Assembly: GCF_019207025.1 (NCBI RefSeq)
Contig: NZ_JAEEGC010000018.1
Location: 1-64,000 of the forward strand
Direction: 5' to 3'
Length of the DNA: 64,000 bases
Source: Clostridium thailandense
GTDB lineage: Bacteria > Bacillota > Clostridia > Clostridiales > Clostridiaceae
Both the position numbers and the translations under genes were made by a program. Positions 16,416-25,039 of this stretch are shown here, piece by piece. Each line of letters begins with the position of its first letter. Position 1 is the stretch's first letter. Under the pieces are notes generated by a model. It had not been told where the DNA came from and did no database searches. It was given only the letters and a program-made list of their open reading frames with translations.

Positions 16416-18812
16416 GTGGTTACTATTTACAATCAAGGGGCTTATTCTAAATTCTATTGTCCCTATTTCTACAGACAAGAGTTTGTTTGCTCTTACTGCG
16501 GAGCAAAATTCTCAACAAGAGAAGCTTTGAGGGCACATATATATAAGAGTCATATAGAGGATCTTGATTTATTTACTGGACAGCTTAATGAAATCCCACC
16601 TGCTTGTCCACTGGTGAATAATGGTGTAAACAAATGCTGTGGAGCAAATTACGCAGAGATTTATGTAGATAATGATTACTTAAGGGCACTAAAGACAGCA
16701 GATAAATACTTGTATGCCTGGTTAACAAGAAACGGTACAATGGCTTATGACCTAATATCAGACAATATAAAAAAGCAGTATAAAGACAAAAATGATTTCG
16801 AAGCAGCTTTTGCAGGTACATCAAATCCTCACCATGAAAGTTTTGAAATAGAGGGGTGTAGTTGTCGGTCAAAGGATAGAATTCGCTTTAAGGTATGGCT
16901 GTACTATAATTATACCGGTCAAGACTTATCACCATATAAACGTCCAAGAAACAATGAATGTATCGAATTAGTTAAAATAAATAAAGAAACATGGTTAGTG
17001 GATAAGGTTTTTACATTAGAAAACTATTATATAGAGAGACATATAGCAGCAGAAATTAAATTAAAAAATAGTTTAAAAGCTGAAGATAAATTGAATAAGG
17101 GAATCATAAAGCTTTATTCAGCAAAGATAAAAGACTTAAATGGAGAAAAGTGGGGATTTATAGATAACAAAGGGAATTTTGTAATCAAACCTAGTTTTGA
17201 TTACGCTTATGATTTTCAGGACAATGGACTTGCTATAGTTGGTATTAATAATACCTTTGGAATTATTAATACCTTCGGAAATTATGTTGCAATTCCTAAG
17301 TACGATTTTATTAATCAGTTTTCTGAAGGCCGTGCTGTAGCTACAAATAATAAAAAACCTGTAATAATTGATGAAAGTGGAAGAGTATTAAGCACAAAAG
17401 AATATGACTATATAGGAAATTTTAAAAATGGAAGGGCTTTAGCATCAGGTTTTGATAAAGAAGAAAAATATATTTATGGATATTTAGATAGACAAGGGAA
17501 AGAGATAATACCTCTTCAATATGAATTTGCAAGTGATTTCATAGATGGGAAAGCAATAGTTAAACTTAAAGACAATGAATACGCATTAATAGATCTAAAT
17601 GGAAAGATTTACAATAAGTATAATAATTATTTTGTAGGCAATTTAGGGGATGGTCTTTTAGCTTTTCAAGAAATTCAGAATGGCAAATACGGTTATATTG
17701 ACCAAAAGGGAAGAGTAATAATGAAGCCAGAATTCACTGTGGCTACGACTTTTAGCGAAGGAAGAGCTATAGTAAATAATAGTTCCGATGGGAACGAAAG
17801 AAGATATGGACTTATAGATAAAGCAGGTAATTATAAAATAAAACCTGAATATGATGATATAATTCTTTTAGATGAAAATAGAGTAAGGGTTGGCAAAGCA
17901 ATTGTAAAAGAAAAACCATTTATAGGTTCTAAGTATTCTATTGCTGATATAGATGGTAATTTTTTGACTGACTTTATATATTACGATGTTTCTAACTATA
18001 AGAATGGTTTAGCTTCTGCTTATGATGATAAAAACACATTTTTCATAGACAATAAGGGAAGGGTAGTAAAAAATTTACCTATTGTTAGCGGCAGTGGAAG
18101 CCTTGCTTTTATAGGTGAATTAATTAGAGCTTATGTGGATAATAGGATAATGTACTTTGACAGTAATGGAAGGCCTCTGTGGAAGGAAAATACCATAATT
18201 CCATTGGATAATATGTACGAAATAAAAGAAGTGAAATATAAACCTAATAAAGATTATCTAGTATACTATCCTCAAATAAAAGGCGTGAAAAATCCAATTG
18301 TAGAGAAGTATATAAATGAAAGGCTAAAGCAGATATCCCAGGTTAGACCAATTGATCCTAATATTCAACTTGAACATAGCTATGGTCGAGATTTTTCTGT
18401 TGAGTTTTTCAAAAAGAACCTGTTGGTTTTAGAACTTAATGGCTATGATTATCCTTTTGGGGCAATGCATGATATGCCAATTAAAACTTATCAGCATATA
18501 GATCTGATTTCGGGCAGATTCTATGAACTTAAAGATTTGTTTAAAGAAAACAGCAACTATGTGAAAATTTTAAGTGATATTATAGGAGAACAAATAAAGA
18601 AAGGTATACAATACTTCTATGTTTTTCCAGACAGTTATAAAGGAATAAGTAAAGATCAGCCTTTTTACGCTGATGATACTGCACTTTATATTTATTTTCA
18701 ACCTTATGAAATAGCCCCATTTGCTGCAGGCTTTCCAACTTTTAAGATTCCATACAAGGAAATTTTGAATATCATAAATGTTAATGGAGAATTTTGGAAA
18801 TCTTTTCATTGA
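16416..18812 (+). CDS. WG-repeat protein with N-terminal C2H2 finger and DUF3298-like C-terminus
   Basis: A 798-aa protein. Residues 25-46 form a C-x2-C-x12-H-x4-H zinc finger (CSYCGAKF...HIYKSH). Residues 60-220 look like an NTF2-type domain. About 235-600 hold many WG repeats (pattern WGFIDNKGNFVIKP), and 610-798 resemble the DUF3298/RsiV fold (FYELKDLF, FPTFKIPYKEI). No signal peptide is seen. The start is odd: an in-frame stop lies at 16410, GTG 16416 overlaps the only ribosome binding site (AAGGAG 16411-16416), and the next properly spaced codon is ATT 16425. ATT initiation or loss of the true 5' end are both possible. Function unknown; WG repeats suggest a binding scaffold. Confidence 0.8.
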   Translation: MVTIYNQGAYSKFYCPYFYRQEFVCSYCGAKFSTREALRAHIYKSHIEDLDLFTGQLNEIPPACPLVNNGVNKCCGANYAEIYVDNDYLRALKTADKYLYAWLTRNGTMAYDLISDNIKKQYKDKNDFEAAFAGTSNPHHESFEIEGCSCRSKDRIRFKVWLYYNYTGQDLSPYKRPRNNECIELVKINKETWLVDKVFTLENYYIERHIAAEIKLKNSLKAEDKLNKGIIKLYSAKIKDLNGEKWGFIDNKGNFVIKPSFDYAYDFQDNGLAIVGINNTFGIINTFGNYVAIPKYDFINQFSEGRAVATNNKKPVIIDESGRVLSTKEYDYIGNFKNGRALASGFDKEEKYIYGYLDRQGKEIIPLQYEFASDFIDGKAIVKLKDNEYALIDLNGKIYNKYNNYFVGNLGDGLLAFQEIQNGKYGYIDQKGRVIMKPEFTVATTFSEGRAIVNNSSDGNERRYGLIDKAGNYKIKPEYDDIILLDENRVRVGKAIVKEKPFIGSKYSIADIDGNFLTDFIYYDVSNYKNGLASAYDDKNTFFIDNKGRVVKNLPIVSGSGSLAFIGELIRAYVDNRIMYFDSNGRPLWKENTIIPLDNMYEIKEVKYKPNKDYLVYYPQIKGVKNPIVEKYINERLKQISQVRPIDPNIQLEHSYGRDFSVEFFKKNLLVLELNGYDYPFGAMHDMPIKTYQHIDLISGRFYELKDLFKENSNYVKILSDIIGEQIKKGIQYFYVFPDSYKGISKDQPFYADDTALYIYFQPYEIAPFAAGFPTFKIPYKEILNIINVNGEFWKSFH

Positions 18813-18858
18813 TACTGAATATTATAAATTGTAATAAATAAGAAAGAAGTGAATAACA

Positions 18859-18984
18859 ATGTCAAAGTATGATATGGTGCTGGTCAGCACCACAGGGATG
18901 GATACCACCATGTAGGTGAATACCCCTAGGATGCAGATATTGGACGCCATCACCACGGATATTAACAAGGAATTGCATGACTAA
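18859..18984 (+). pseudogene. Interrupted short gene fragment
   Basis: ATG 18859, with AAGAAAGAAG upstream, opens MSKYDMVLVSTTGMDTTM then TAG (18913-18915). The same frame continues VNTPRMQILDAITTDINKEL to TAA 18984. Codon use is richer in G and C than in neighbouring genes (GCC ATC ACC ACG), suggesting foreign origin. The interruption lies next to a piece resembling the dispersed repeat (ACCCCTAGGATGC). Family not recognised. Confidence 0.4.
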
Positions 18985-19105
18985 AGAAGAATTGTATAAT
19001 TTTGCCGTTAGTGAAATAGGAGGCAAGGATGTTGTAATTAGTTTCAATAAGCCTAATCTTAAATGGTTACTTGGAAACTATCGCATTGAGGGGGTATCTG
19101 GATGA
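18977..19105 (+). CDS. Small hypothetical protein, 42 aa
   Basis: ATG 18977 opens MTKEELYNFAVSEIGGKDVV and ends at TGA 19105 after GNYRIEGVSG. AAGGAA six bases upstream could be a ribosome binding site. It overlaps the preceding fragment by eight bases in another frame. No family recognised; it may be a real small gene or the head of a lost one. Confidence 0.3.
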   Translation: MTKEELYNFAVSEIGGKDVVISFNKPNLKWLLGNYRIEGVSG

Positions 19106-19167
19106 ATGAAGCATTGAATTATTATAACTATAATAATTATAAGATAATATATTACTGTTTGATGAAC

Positions 19168-19210
19168 AATCAGGTGCATCTACAACTAAAAACCGAAGAT
19201 GCACCTGATT
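19168..19210. terminator. Strong hairpin between convergent genes
   Basis: AATCAGGTGCATCT (19168-19181) pairs perfectly with AGATGCACCTGATT (19197-19210), a 14-bp stem. No long T run follows on either strand, but it lies downstream of the minus-strand oxidoreductase and of the plus-strand small genes. A second weaker hairpin (GAAGGT...ACCTTC) follows. Confidence 0.5.
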
Positions 19211-19251
19211 ATAGCGAAGGTGCAAATTACTACTACCTTCGATTTTTATAA

Positions 19252-20472
19252 TTACTTATTAATTAATAGAGGTCTGTTCTGCAAATATAAATTAATATCC
19301 TCATTAGGTTTATTTTGGATTAAATCACTTATTATCTTAGAAAGAACCATACTGTAGACAGTTCCGTTGTCTCCATATCCATATAGAACATAGCAATTTG
19401 GCAATTCCTCATATTTTCCGATTATTGGCAAGCCGTCATGAGTGCCTCCATAGAAAGCAGAAATATAGAATTCAGGATATACATTTATATCAGGAAAAAG
19501 TTTATTGAATTCCGTTATAAGTTTTTCTTTGTTATGTAAAAGTTTTGAATCACGTTTTTGAGGAATGGTTATATTCTCGTCAAGACCGCCTATAATAATC
19601 CTATTGTCAGCAGTAGTTCTCATGTATATATAAGGTCGTGCTGACTCCCAAATAAGAGTTCGTTTATACCAGGTGCCAAAATCTTTAATTTGATTTGTGA
19701 CAACGGCATATGAGCTGGAAAGTACGGTGTTTTTCTCGTTTTTTATTTCAAGACACTCATATCCAGCAGCTATAATCACATGTTTTGCCTTTATAGAGTG
19801 ATTACCTTTAGTAAAAAAGACTGCATAATCCTTTTCGAATTTCTTTCCGTTTATTTCTGTATTTTCAAAAATTCTAGCTCCTAGGCTTTTGCATTTCTCT
19901 AGTAGACTAATAGTAAATTTATAGGGGTTTAGCTCTGCATCATTTTTACTGTATATGGCAGAATGTTTTTTAAAAGAATAAAGTTTTTCTATTGTTTCTT
20001 CATCTAGCAACTCTACATCAAATCCATGCTTCTTCAAAAAATTAAATTCTTTTATTATTTTTTCGTAATCTTCTTCATAGCTTTGATAGTATAATGTATC
20101 CCTTCTGCAAAATTCAGAATCCAAGCTTAAGGAGTTGCAGATATTTTCAATTTCATCAATGGCTTTTTTGCATAAATTCAAATGACGAGCAGCATAATCT
20201 TCTCCAAAGCTATTGATTAATTCAAAGAACATTTTTTCTCCCATATACTGTATTAAGGCTGTATTTGTGGATGTGCTTCCAAAACCTGCCCTCCGCTTAT
20301 CAACTAATATCACATTTGCTCCGGAGTTTACTAAATAATAAGCACACTGTGCTCCAGAGGTTCCGCAACCGATAATTAATACATCACAGTCAATATCCTC
20401 TTCTAAACTTGGATATGATGGAACCTCTAAAAGAGTTGTTGGCCAATAAAATTTCCCGCTTTGTAAATTCAT
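19252..20472 (-). CDS. FAD-dependent oxidoreductase, DAO/OrdL family
   Basis: A 406-aa flavoenzyme of the D-amino-acid/glycine oxidase group. The FAD-binding GCGTSG lies at 35-40 after VLII, with the acidic strand end VDKRRAGFGSTSTN typical of gamma-glutamylputrescine oxidase-like and OrdL proteins. The C-terminal GYGDNGTVYSMVLSKII fits the second FAD contact. It should oxidise an amine or amino acid in the cytoplasm; substrate not determinable. AGAGGTGAG lies just upstream of the ATG. A short gene lies 45 bases upstream on the same strand. Confidence 0.85.
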   Translation of the reverse strand: MNLQSGKFYWPTTLLEVPSYPSLEEDIDCDVLIIGCGTSGAQCAYYLVNSGANVILVDKRRAGFGSTSTNTALIQYMGEKMFFELINSFGEDYAARHLNLCKKAIDEIENICNSLSLDSEFCRRDTLYYQSYEEDYEKIIKEFNFLKKHGFDVELLDEETIEKLYSFKKHSAIYSKNDAELNPYKFTISLLEKCKSLGARIFENTEINGKKFEKDYAVFFTKGNHSIKAKHVIIAAGYECLEIKNEKNTVLSSSYAVVTNQIKDFGTWYKRTLIWESARPYIYMRTTADNRIIIGGLDENITIPQKRDSKLLHNKEKLITEFNKLFPDINVYPEFYISAFYGGTHDGLPIIGKYEELPNCYVLYGYGDNGTVYSMVLSKIISDLIQNKPNEDINLYLQNRPLLINK

Positions 20473-20516
20473 TTTCTCACCTCTTTTATAGAAAGATAAA
20501 GTGATGGCTGGAATTA

Positions 20517-20690
20517 CTAATCACTCATCTTTTCAATTATTTTATCCATCTCATCAAAAGCCTTTTCCTCTGCACTTTCTATTCCACTCTCATCCTTGAC
20601 TGTCCCTTCAACTATAGGCTTGTGAAAGTCTTCAATACCTATAAATGGAACTGTTTTTGTTACAATCTTATATTTACCCAAAGTTGTCAT
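20517..20690 (-). CDS. Small hypothetical protein, 57 aa
   Basis: Begins MTTLGKYKIVTKTVPFIG and ends in an acidic helix (EEKAFDEMDKIIEKMSD). No clear ribosome binding site precedes ATG 20690; two alternative starts lie 4 and 12 codons upstream. It could be a small partner of the oxidoreductase that follows in the same direction, or a gene end. No family recognised. Confidence 0.35.
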   Translation of the reverse strand: MTTLGKYKIVTKTVPFIGIEDFHKPIVEGTVKDESGIESAEEKAFDEMDKIIEKMSD

Positions 20691-20759
20691 AAACAATACC
20701 ATTGAATTTTATGTCATCTTTACACCACAATACAACTAAAAATAGTTGATACAGTTATA

Positions 20760-21144
20760 TTAAATATTACGACTTACACTATTTCCTAAGATTAATGCTC
20801 CAGAATTTTTAAGAAATCTTCTTAGTTCAGCTGAGTTAAGATATGGTTCTCCAATATAGGAAGGTTTATTATCATTAACCTTATTTGCATGAAAGTCGGA
20901 GCCACTTGTATAGAAGGAAAATCTCCTCATGGCTAGGTTAACAAAGTATCTTGTAGCATGTTCATTGCTGCGACAGTATTTTGCTTCTATACCATCAAAA
21001 GGCATATTTCTAAAATATGAATGCTTTCATTGTTAAAACTTGTGGACAGCTCAACAGCAGGAATTACTGAAACACCATATTCTTTGCCTGCTTCAGAACC
21101 TTCAGCTATTCCGCCAACTGAATTGTGATCAGAAATATATCACC
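20760..21144 (-). pseudogene. PHP-domain phosphoesterase, decayed
   Basis: Two pieces of one PHP (polymerase and histidinol phosphatase) protein remain in different frames. Upstream (minus strand, from about 21144) reads ISDHNSVGGIAEGSEAGKEY followed by VIPAVELSTSFN, with the metal-binding D-H and E motifs, and stops shortly after. Downstream (21005-20760) reads FDGIEAKYC... and FYTSGSDFHANK, the C-terminal GSDFH motif. The section between is deleted and the frame broken. The N-terminal HxH is also missing. Confidence 0.7.
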
Positions 21145-21356
21145 AACCCCTTTATTCTTTATAATTCCAAAACAAGTTAGAATTTCATTATTTCTTTTTA
21201 TATTTTTTCTTAGAGTAGTTTATCCATTGATTATATAAATCTGGTCTATTACTTTTAAAAATAATCACAATTTCAGTATATTCCGAGAACTGTATTTTGT
21301 TCTTGGATATTTGGCAAGCGACCTAAGGACGACAGTCACTCTTGTGGCGCTTGCTA

Positions 21357-21391
21357 ATTTCTGGCGTATTTCTTTATAGTGCGACAGTCAC
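21357..21391. repeat. Decayed end of the palindromic MITE-like element
   Basis: TTTCTGGCGTATTTCTTTAT followed by AGTGCGACAGTCAC closely matches one terminus of the element at 52291-52592, with two changes in the GCGACAGCCC end. Only about 35 bases remain. The preceding 21150-21356 stretch is AT-rich with a short inverted repeat around 21312-21354 and nothing else recognised. Confidence 0.55.
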
Positions 21392-21562
21392 TTTTGTACT
21401 TATAAATATTATGATGTCGATTTAGTAAGTAGAATATCCTAAAATGTATAAATTGAGTAAAAATTTTCTTGATTAAATTTAAAAGATGAAGTAGGAGATA
21501 TGGCAAGAGCTACAGCTAATATGAGAAAGGAATTAAGAGGAATTGCTTCTGAGCTAGAAGAA
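21387..21562 (+). pseudogene. Chimeric remnant of the chemoreceptor locus
   Basis: 21387-21474 matches the sequence upstream of the chemoreceptor (28879-28969), and 21471-21562 matches an internal part of the same gene (30214-30305, HAMP to signalling-domain junction, [19 protein letters not shown]). About 1.25 kb between them is deleted. It is therefore a collapsed second copy. After 21562 the sequence becomes unrelated. Confidence 0.85.
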
Positions 21563-21737
21563 ATATATCCAATATTTGCAAGATGTATAAAAGGATTGGA
21601 TTATATAGACAAGAGTTATCTGTGGAAATTAAAGGGACGTTGGTTATGATTTATTCAAATATTTAATTGAATAATAACAAAATTTTCATTATTAACCATT
21701 ATGTAGATTTTTCTTATAAAACGAGTTTAGCTGTACA

Positions 21738-21768
21738 AGCAGGATGATAAGTTATCCTGCTATTTTTC
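21738..21768 (+). terminator. Rho-independent terminator
   Basis: AGCAGGAT (21738-21745) pairs with ATCCTGCT (21754-21761) and is followed by ATTTTTCT. No intact gene lies upstream; it may be the terminator of a lost one. Confidence 0.6.
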
Positions 21769-21805
21769 TGTCGTAGTTTATACACAGCTTGTATTAAATA
21801 TTATA

Positions 21806-21847
21806 TTGACAGGCTATGATAAATACAATATGATGAACATAGTTCAT
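21806..21847 (+). promoter_or_regulatory. Promoter and operator of the TetR gene
   Basis: TTGACA (21806-21811), a 17-base spacer, then TATGAT (21829-21834). The palindrome ATGAACATAGTTCAT (21833-21847) overlaps the -10 end. The same half-sites form the operator at 22465-22485. Confidence 0.75.
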
Positions 21848-21871
21848 TTGAGAACTTTAGGAGGAAGAAAT

Positions 21872-22429
21872 TTGTCTAGGATAATTGAAAATCCAAAACA
21901 GCTTATATTAGGTAAAGCAAAAGAAATACTATATAATCAAGGTTATCGTAAGTTAAGTATGAGAAGCTTATCAAAAGAATGCGATATAGCTTTGGGTACA
22001 ATCTATAATTATTATCCCACAAAAAAAGAGCTTGTCATTGAAATGATGACAGACTATTGGCAGAACTACCTTGATACTGTTGAGGAAATAGTTAATTCAG
22101 ATGCGGATATGTATATTAAATTAAATAATATTTTCAATGAATTAGAAGTCTTTATCCAAAACTTTCGACAGTACTGGCTTACAACAGAGCTATATGATAG
22201 CAAAGAATATGTGGAAGGTGGATTACAAAAAGAATATGTTTTCATTGAGAAACTTATAATTATAATTGAAGCTATTTTAATGAAAGAGCAAGCTAATAAA
22301 AATATTCATATTAAGTTAGGCGCAAGAGAAACAGCAAACTTTATAATAATGAATTTCATAACAATAGTTCAGATGCCGCTTTTTAAGTACGAGTCCTTTG
22401 AAGTATTTCTTAAAGAGTTGTTGAAATAA
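21872..22429 (+). CDS. TetR-family transcriptional regulator
   Basis: A 185-aa regulator with an N-terminal TetR helix-turn-helix (ILYNQGYRKLSMRSLSKECD, GTIYNYYPTKKEL). TTG 21872 is chosen because AGGAGGA (21859-21865) sits six bases upstream and because the longer frame would begin inside the -35 box. It is expected to bind the ATGAAC-GTTCAT palindromes before its own gene and before the HsmA-like gene 127 bases downstream, repressing both until a ligand binds. Pairing with an HsmA-type protein suggests heme as the ligand, by analogy with the C. difficile hsm locus; this is inference. Confidence 0.85.
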   Translation: MSRIIENPKQLILGKAKEILYNQGYRKLSMRSLSKECDIALGTIYNYYPTKKELVIEMMTDYWQNYLDTVEEIVNSDADMYIKLNNIFNELEVFIQNFRQYWLTTELYDSKEYVEGGLQKEYVFIEKLIIIIEAILMKEQANKNIHIKLGARETANFIIMNFITIVQMPLFKYESFEVFLKELLK

Positions 22430-22464
22430 ATCATATCTTTATAGATATGATTTTAAAAACTCTT

Positions 22465-22485
22465 CAAATGAACATTGTTCATTTG
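22465..22485. promoter_or_regulatory. TetR operator before the HsmA-like gene
   Basis: A perfect 21-base palindrome: CAAATGAACA, one T, TGTTCATTTG. It overlaps a possible -35 (TTGACT 22483-22488). The half-site ATGAAC is shared with the operator in the TetR promoter. Confidence 0.8.
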
Positions 22486-22555
22486 ACTGGAATAGATTTA
22501 CTTTATAAAAATGCTCAAAACCCAAAATTATATTCAAATTTAGGAGGTATTTATT

Positions 22556-22924
22556 ATGTTAATTTCTGCAATAATAACAATTACATTAGCGCTTGTGTTC
22601 TATACAGTAGGTGTTTGGAGTGAAAAAACTCAAGGTGAGCTTAAGAAGTGGCATTTAGTTATATTTTATATAGGCTTGATATTTGATACTATAGGAACAA
22701 CAATTATGAGTAAAATTGCTTCTGGTGGCTTTAAGCTTAATTTTCATGGCATTACAGGTTTGCTTGCAATTATTTTGATGCTTTTCCATGCTCTTTGGGC
22801 AACTGTGGTATTAATAAAGGCTGATGAAAAAGCCAAAGCAAATTTTCATAAATTAAGTATCATTGTATGGATTATATGGCTGATACCTTTTAATTCCGGT
22901 GCTATATTTGGGATGACAAGATAA
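22556..22924 (+). CDS. HsmA-family (TIGR03987-like) four-helix membrane protein
   Basis: A 122-aa integral membrane protein with four predicted helices and well-placed histidines (33, 64, 78, 98) in HLVIFY, FHGITG, FHALWA and FHKLS, a pattern suited to binding heme between helices. I recall this family as HsmA, described in C. difficile as a heme-capturing membrane protein that protects against oxidative stress. AGGAGG at 22542-22547 precedes the ATG. The palindromic operator upstream ties it to the TetR regulator. The heme role is inference from family and histidine pattern. Confidence 0.75.
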   Translation: MLISAIITITLALVFYTVGVWSEKTQGELKKWHLVIFYIGLIFDTIGTTIMSKIASGGFKLNFHGITGLLAIILMLFHALWATVVLIKADEKAKANFHKLSIIVWIIWLIPFNSGAIFGMTR

Positions 22925-22959
22925 TAAAATTATTGTTGCTCGAATATGCTTTGATGAAT

Positions 22960-23010
22960 AAGCGACTGAAATGATTTTGTAATTATACAAAACTAATTCA
23001 GTCGCTTTTG
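22960..23010 (+). terminator. Rho-independent terminator
   Basis: AAGCGACTGAA (22960-22970) pairs with TTCAGTCGCTT (22997-23007), an 11-bp perfect stem followed by TTGATTTG. It ends the TetR/HsmA unit. Confidence 0.7.
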
Positions 23011-23100
23011 ATTTGAGATTCACTTTCTTGGATCACCGTTAAATTATCCTTTCAAAATAAATAATGCTACAAATAGATATATCAGACTCTAAAATTAATT

Positions 23101-23466
23101 TTACGTTGAATAATTATACTTATTAGCGAAATCATTAGCTACAGCCCACCCAATGGTCTCTATCAATACAGCTGCAGTTGAAGCATTTATAACATTTCCG
23201 ATTCCTGGCAACCATCCAACAAGAGCTTGAGCTATACCTCTGCCAGCATATGACGCTGCAGCACTAGCTACTATAGCTTTTGCAGTAGTTTCATTAATAT
23301 CTTCTCCAAATACTCCTCCAAGTGCTATAACCATAGTGACTTCTATTCCTATGAGTAACGGTACATCTGCACCTGGTAATTGTGCCATTCCAGCAGCGGC
23401 TGCTGCTCCTGAAACTGATGCAGTATGAATAATTGCACTACACTTACTTTTTTGTTCTGATGTCAT
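23101..23466 (-). CDS. DUF697-like small membrane-associated protein
   Basis: A 121-aa protein rich in Ala and Gly. The pattern IIHTASVSGAAAAAGMAQLP-GAD, then IGIEVTMVIALGGVFG, then LPGIGNVINASTAAVLIETI, matches DUF697 domains, which occur alone or fused to GTPases. Function unknown; the helices could insert in the membrane. ATG 23466 has GGGGGAA eight bases upstream; an alternative start six codons earlier covers that site. It is divergent from an XRE regulator 234 bases away. Confidence 0.7.
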   Translation of the reverse strand: MTSEQKSKCSAIIHTASVSGAAAAAGMAQLPGADVPLLIGIEVTMVIALGGVFGEDINETTAKAIVASAAASYAGRGIAQALVGWLPGIGNVINASTAAVLIETIGWAVANDFANKYNYST

Positions 23467-23700
23467 TTTATTTTCCCCCTTCATTAAAATTATTTAAATA
23501 ATATGGTTTTTATTGTATAATTTAATATTATCAGTATACTATTTGGCATTAAATGTATTTATAATTTTTATGACTTTATTATATGATAATTTTATAAAAA
23601 CCTCCAATAAAAAAGAGATTTTTTTATTATTATAAATATATGAAATTCAATTTAAAAAAAAATAAACAATAAAATATTTTGATATATGGAGTTGATTAGT

Positions 23701-24507
23701 TTGTCTGATTATATGAAAGAAAAATATTTATTTGCTAATAACCTAAAATATTTGATTGAATCTCGTAATATTAAAAGAAGAGATTTAGCAGATTGTATCG
23801 GTGTTGGATTAGCAGCAATCAATTCATATGAATATGGAATATCTTGGCCAAGTATTCCTAAAGCTATTTCTATAGCTAAAAAATTTGATATAAGTATTGA
23901 TTGTCTTTTAAATTATGATATTAAGCAATTAGAACTTGAAAAAAACTGGGATCCGGAAAAGCCAGGGCTAGATTTTATACCTTTTGGTAAAAGTAATTAT
24001 AATAAATATTTAGGAAATAATTATTGGTTATATCTTTATGATAATCACGTTGAAAACGGCCCTAAAATTAATCAACTAAAATTGGAAATAATTCCTAATA
24101 TAAAGAAAAAAAGATATGATATATGTATATTGACAGATAATGAAGATGAAAAAATAAAATATTTAGGGAACTTTGTACTGGAACACAATCATGCATACAT
24201 ATACTTACGAGGTATAGAGCATCATGAACGTGCTTTAATAACAGTTCATAATCCTGAAAATGAAACATCAAAGCCTTATATCGGGGGTATTGGCACTATT
24301 GCATCTATTTCGCATGGTTATGAAAAAGATCCCTGTGTACAAAAAATTTTAATAATCAATAAAAGAATATCGAAAGATAACATTGATATTAATAATAATG
24401 AACTATTTTCAATTTTAAAGATTCAATGCAACGCTAATGTTATTAAAGTAGATAAAGATGAAGATAAGAAAGTATATGACTTAATTAAAAAATTACCAAA
24501 ATACTAA
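23701..24507 (+). CDS. XRE-family helix-turn-helix protein
   Basis: A 268-aa protein. The first 60 residues form a Cro/CI-type helix-turn-helix (LKYLIESRNIKRRDLADCIG, GLAAINSYEYG). The remaining 200 residues are mixed alpha/beta with a region resembling a S24/peptidase-like or sensory fold (YDICILTDNEDEK, FVLEHNHAYIYLRG), which I cannot assign. TTG 23701 is preferred because GGAG at 23688-23691 gives normal spacing; ATG 23686 would overlap that site. The 23485-23700 spacer holds nothing else recognisable. Confidence 0.65.
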   Translation: MSDYMKEKYLFANNLKYLIESRNIKRRDLADCIGVGLAAINSYEYGISWPSIPKAISIAKKFDISIDCLLNYDIKQLELEKNWDPEKPGLDFIPFGKSNYNKYLGNNYWLYLYDNHVENGPKINQLKLEIIPNIKKKRYDICILTDNEDEKIKYLGNFVLEHNHAYIYLRGIEHHERALITVHNPENETSKPYIGGIGTIASISHGYEKDPCVQKILIINKRISKDNIDINNNELFSILKIQCNANVIKVDKDEDKKVYDLIKKLPKY

Positions 24508-24618
24508 GCTATAGAAAAAGAGGGGGAGGGATAATGGATAGAACGATAGAATATAATGGTTAATTTTTGAACCAATTATTTATATTGGAGGAGATTTTAG
24601 GACAATCTTAGAATTTAG

Positions 24619-24918
24619 TATAATTACATTGCTAAGTCCTATGAAGAAGTACAGGCTATTACTAAAGTGGGTACTGGCTGTGGCCATTGTGTAGAAGGCA
24701 CCAAGCAATTAGTAAATGAATTAATAATAAGAAAAAAAATTGATGAAAACCAAATTGTATGTGGTTGCTTTAAAATTACAGCAGGAGATATAGTGACTGC
24801 TGTTAAAAATGGTGCTAAGTCTTTTGAAGAGGTTCAAGCTGTTACTAAAGTGGGTACTGGCTGTGGTCATTGTGTAGAAGGTAATAAGGCGTTGGTTGAT
24901 TACTTATTGAAAAAATAA
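24619..24918 (+). pseudogene. Tandem BFD-like [2Fe-2S] protein, 5' truncated
   Basis: The frame contains the BFD-like iron-sulfur module twice. The first has only its second half (SYEEVQAITKVGTGCGHCVEG). The second is complete: VCGCFKITAGDIVTAVKNGA ... GTGCGHCVEGNKALVDYL, with the C-x-C...C-x2-C cysteines. The first CxC pair of module one is lost, there is a stop at 24616-24618 and no ATG. GTG 24667 is the only late start and would give a protein lacking half of module one. Module two could still bind a cluster if translated. Confidence 0.6.
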
Positions 24919-24950
24919 TATTTTGGATAAAACACATAATTTTTAGCTGT

Positions 24951-24985
24951 TAGCAAGCTCACTTCCTTCGCAAGTATCCTAGCAG
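24951..24985. repeat. Dispersed TAGCAAGCTCAG repeat, diverged copy
   Basis: TAGCAAGCTCACTTCCTTCG followed by CAAGTATCCTAGCAG resembles the left half of the repeat at 11192. It separates the iron-sulfur remnant from the MarR operon. Confidence 0.55.
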
Positions 24986-25039
24986 GTTGTGCATAAATAC
25001 TTGCTACTTCTATTTATTACCATAAAATTAAAGAATGTA

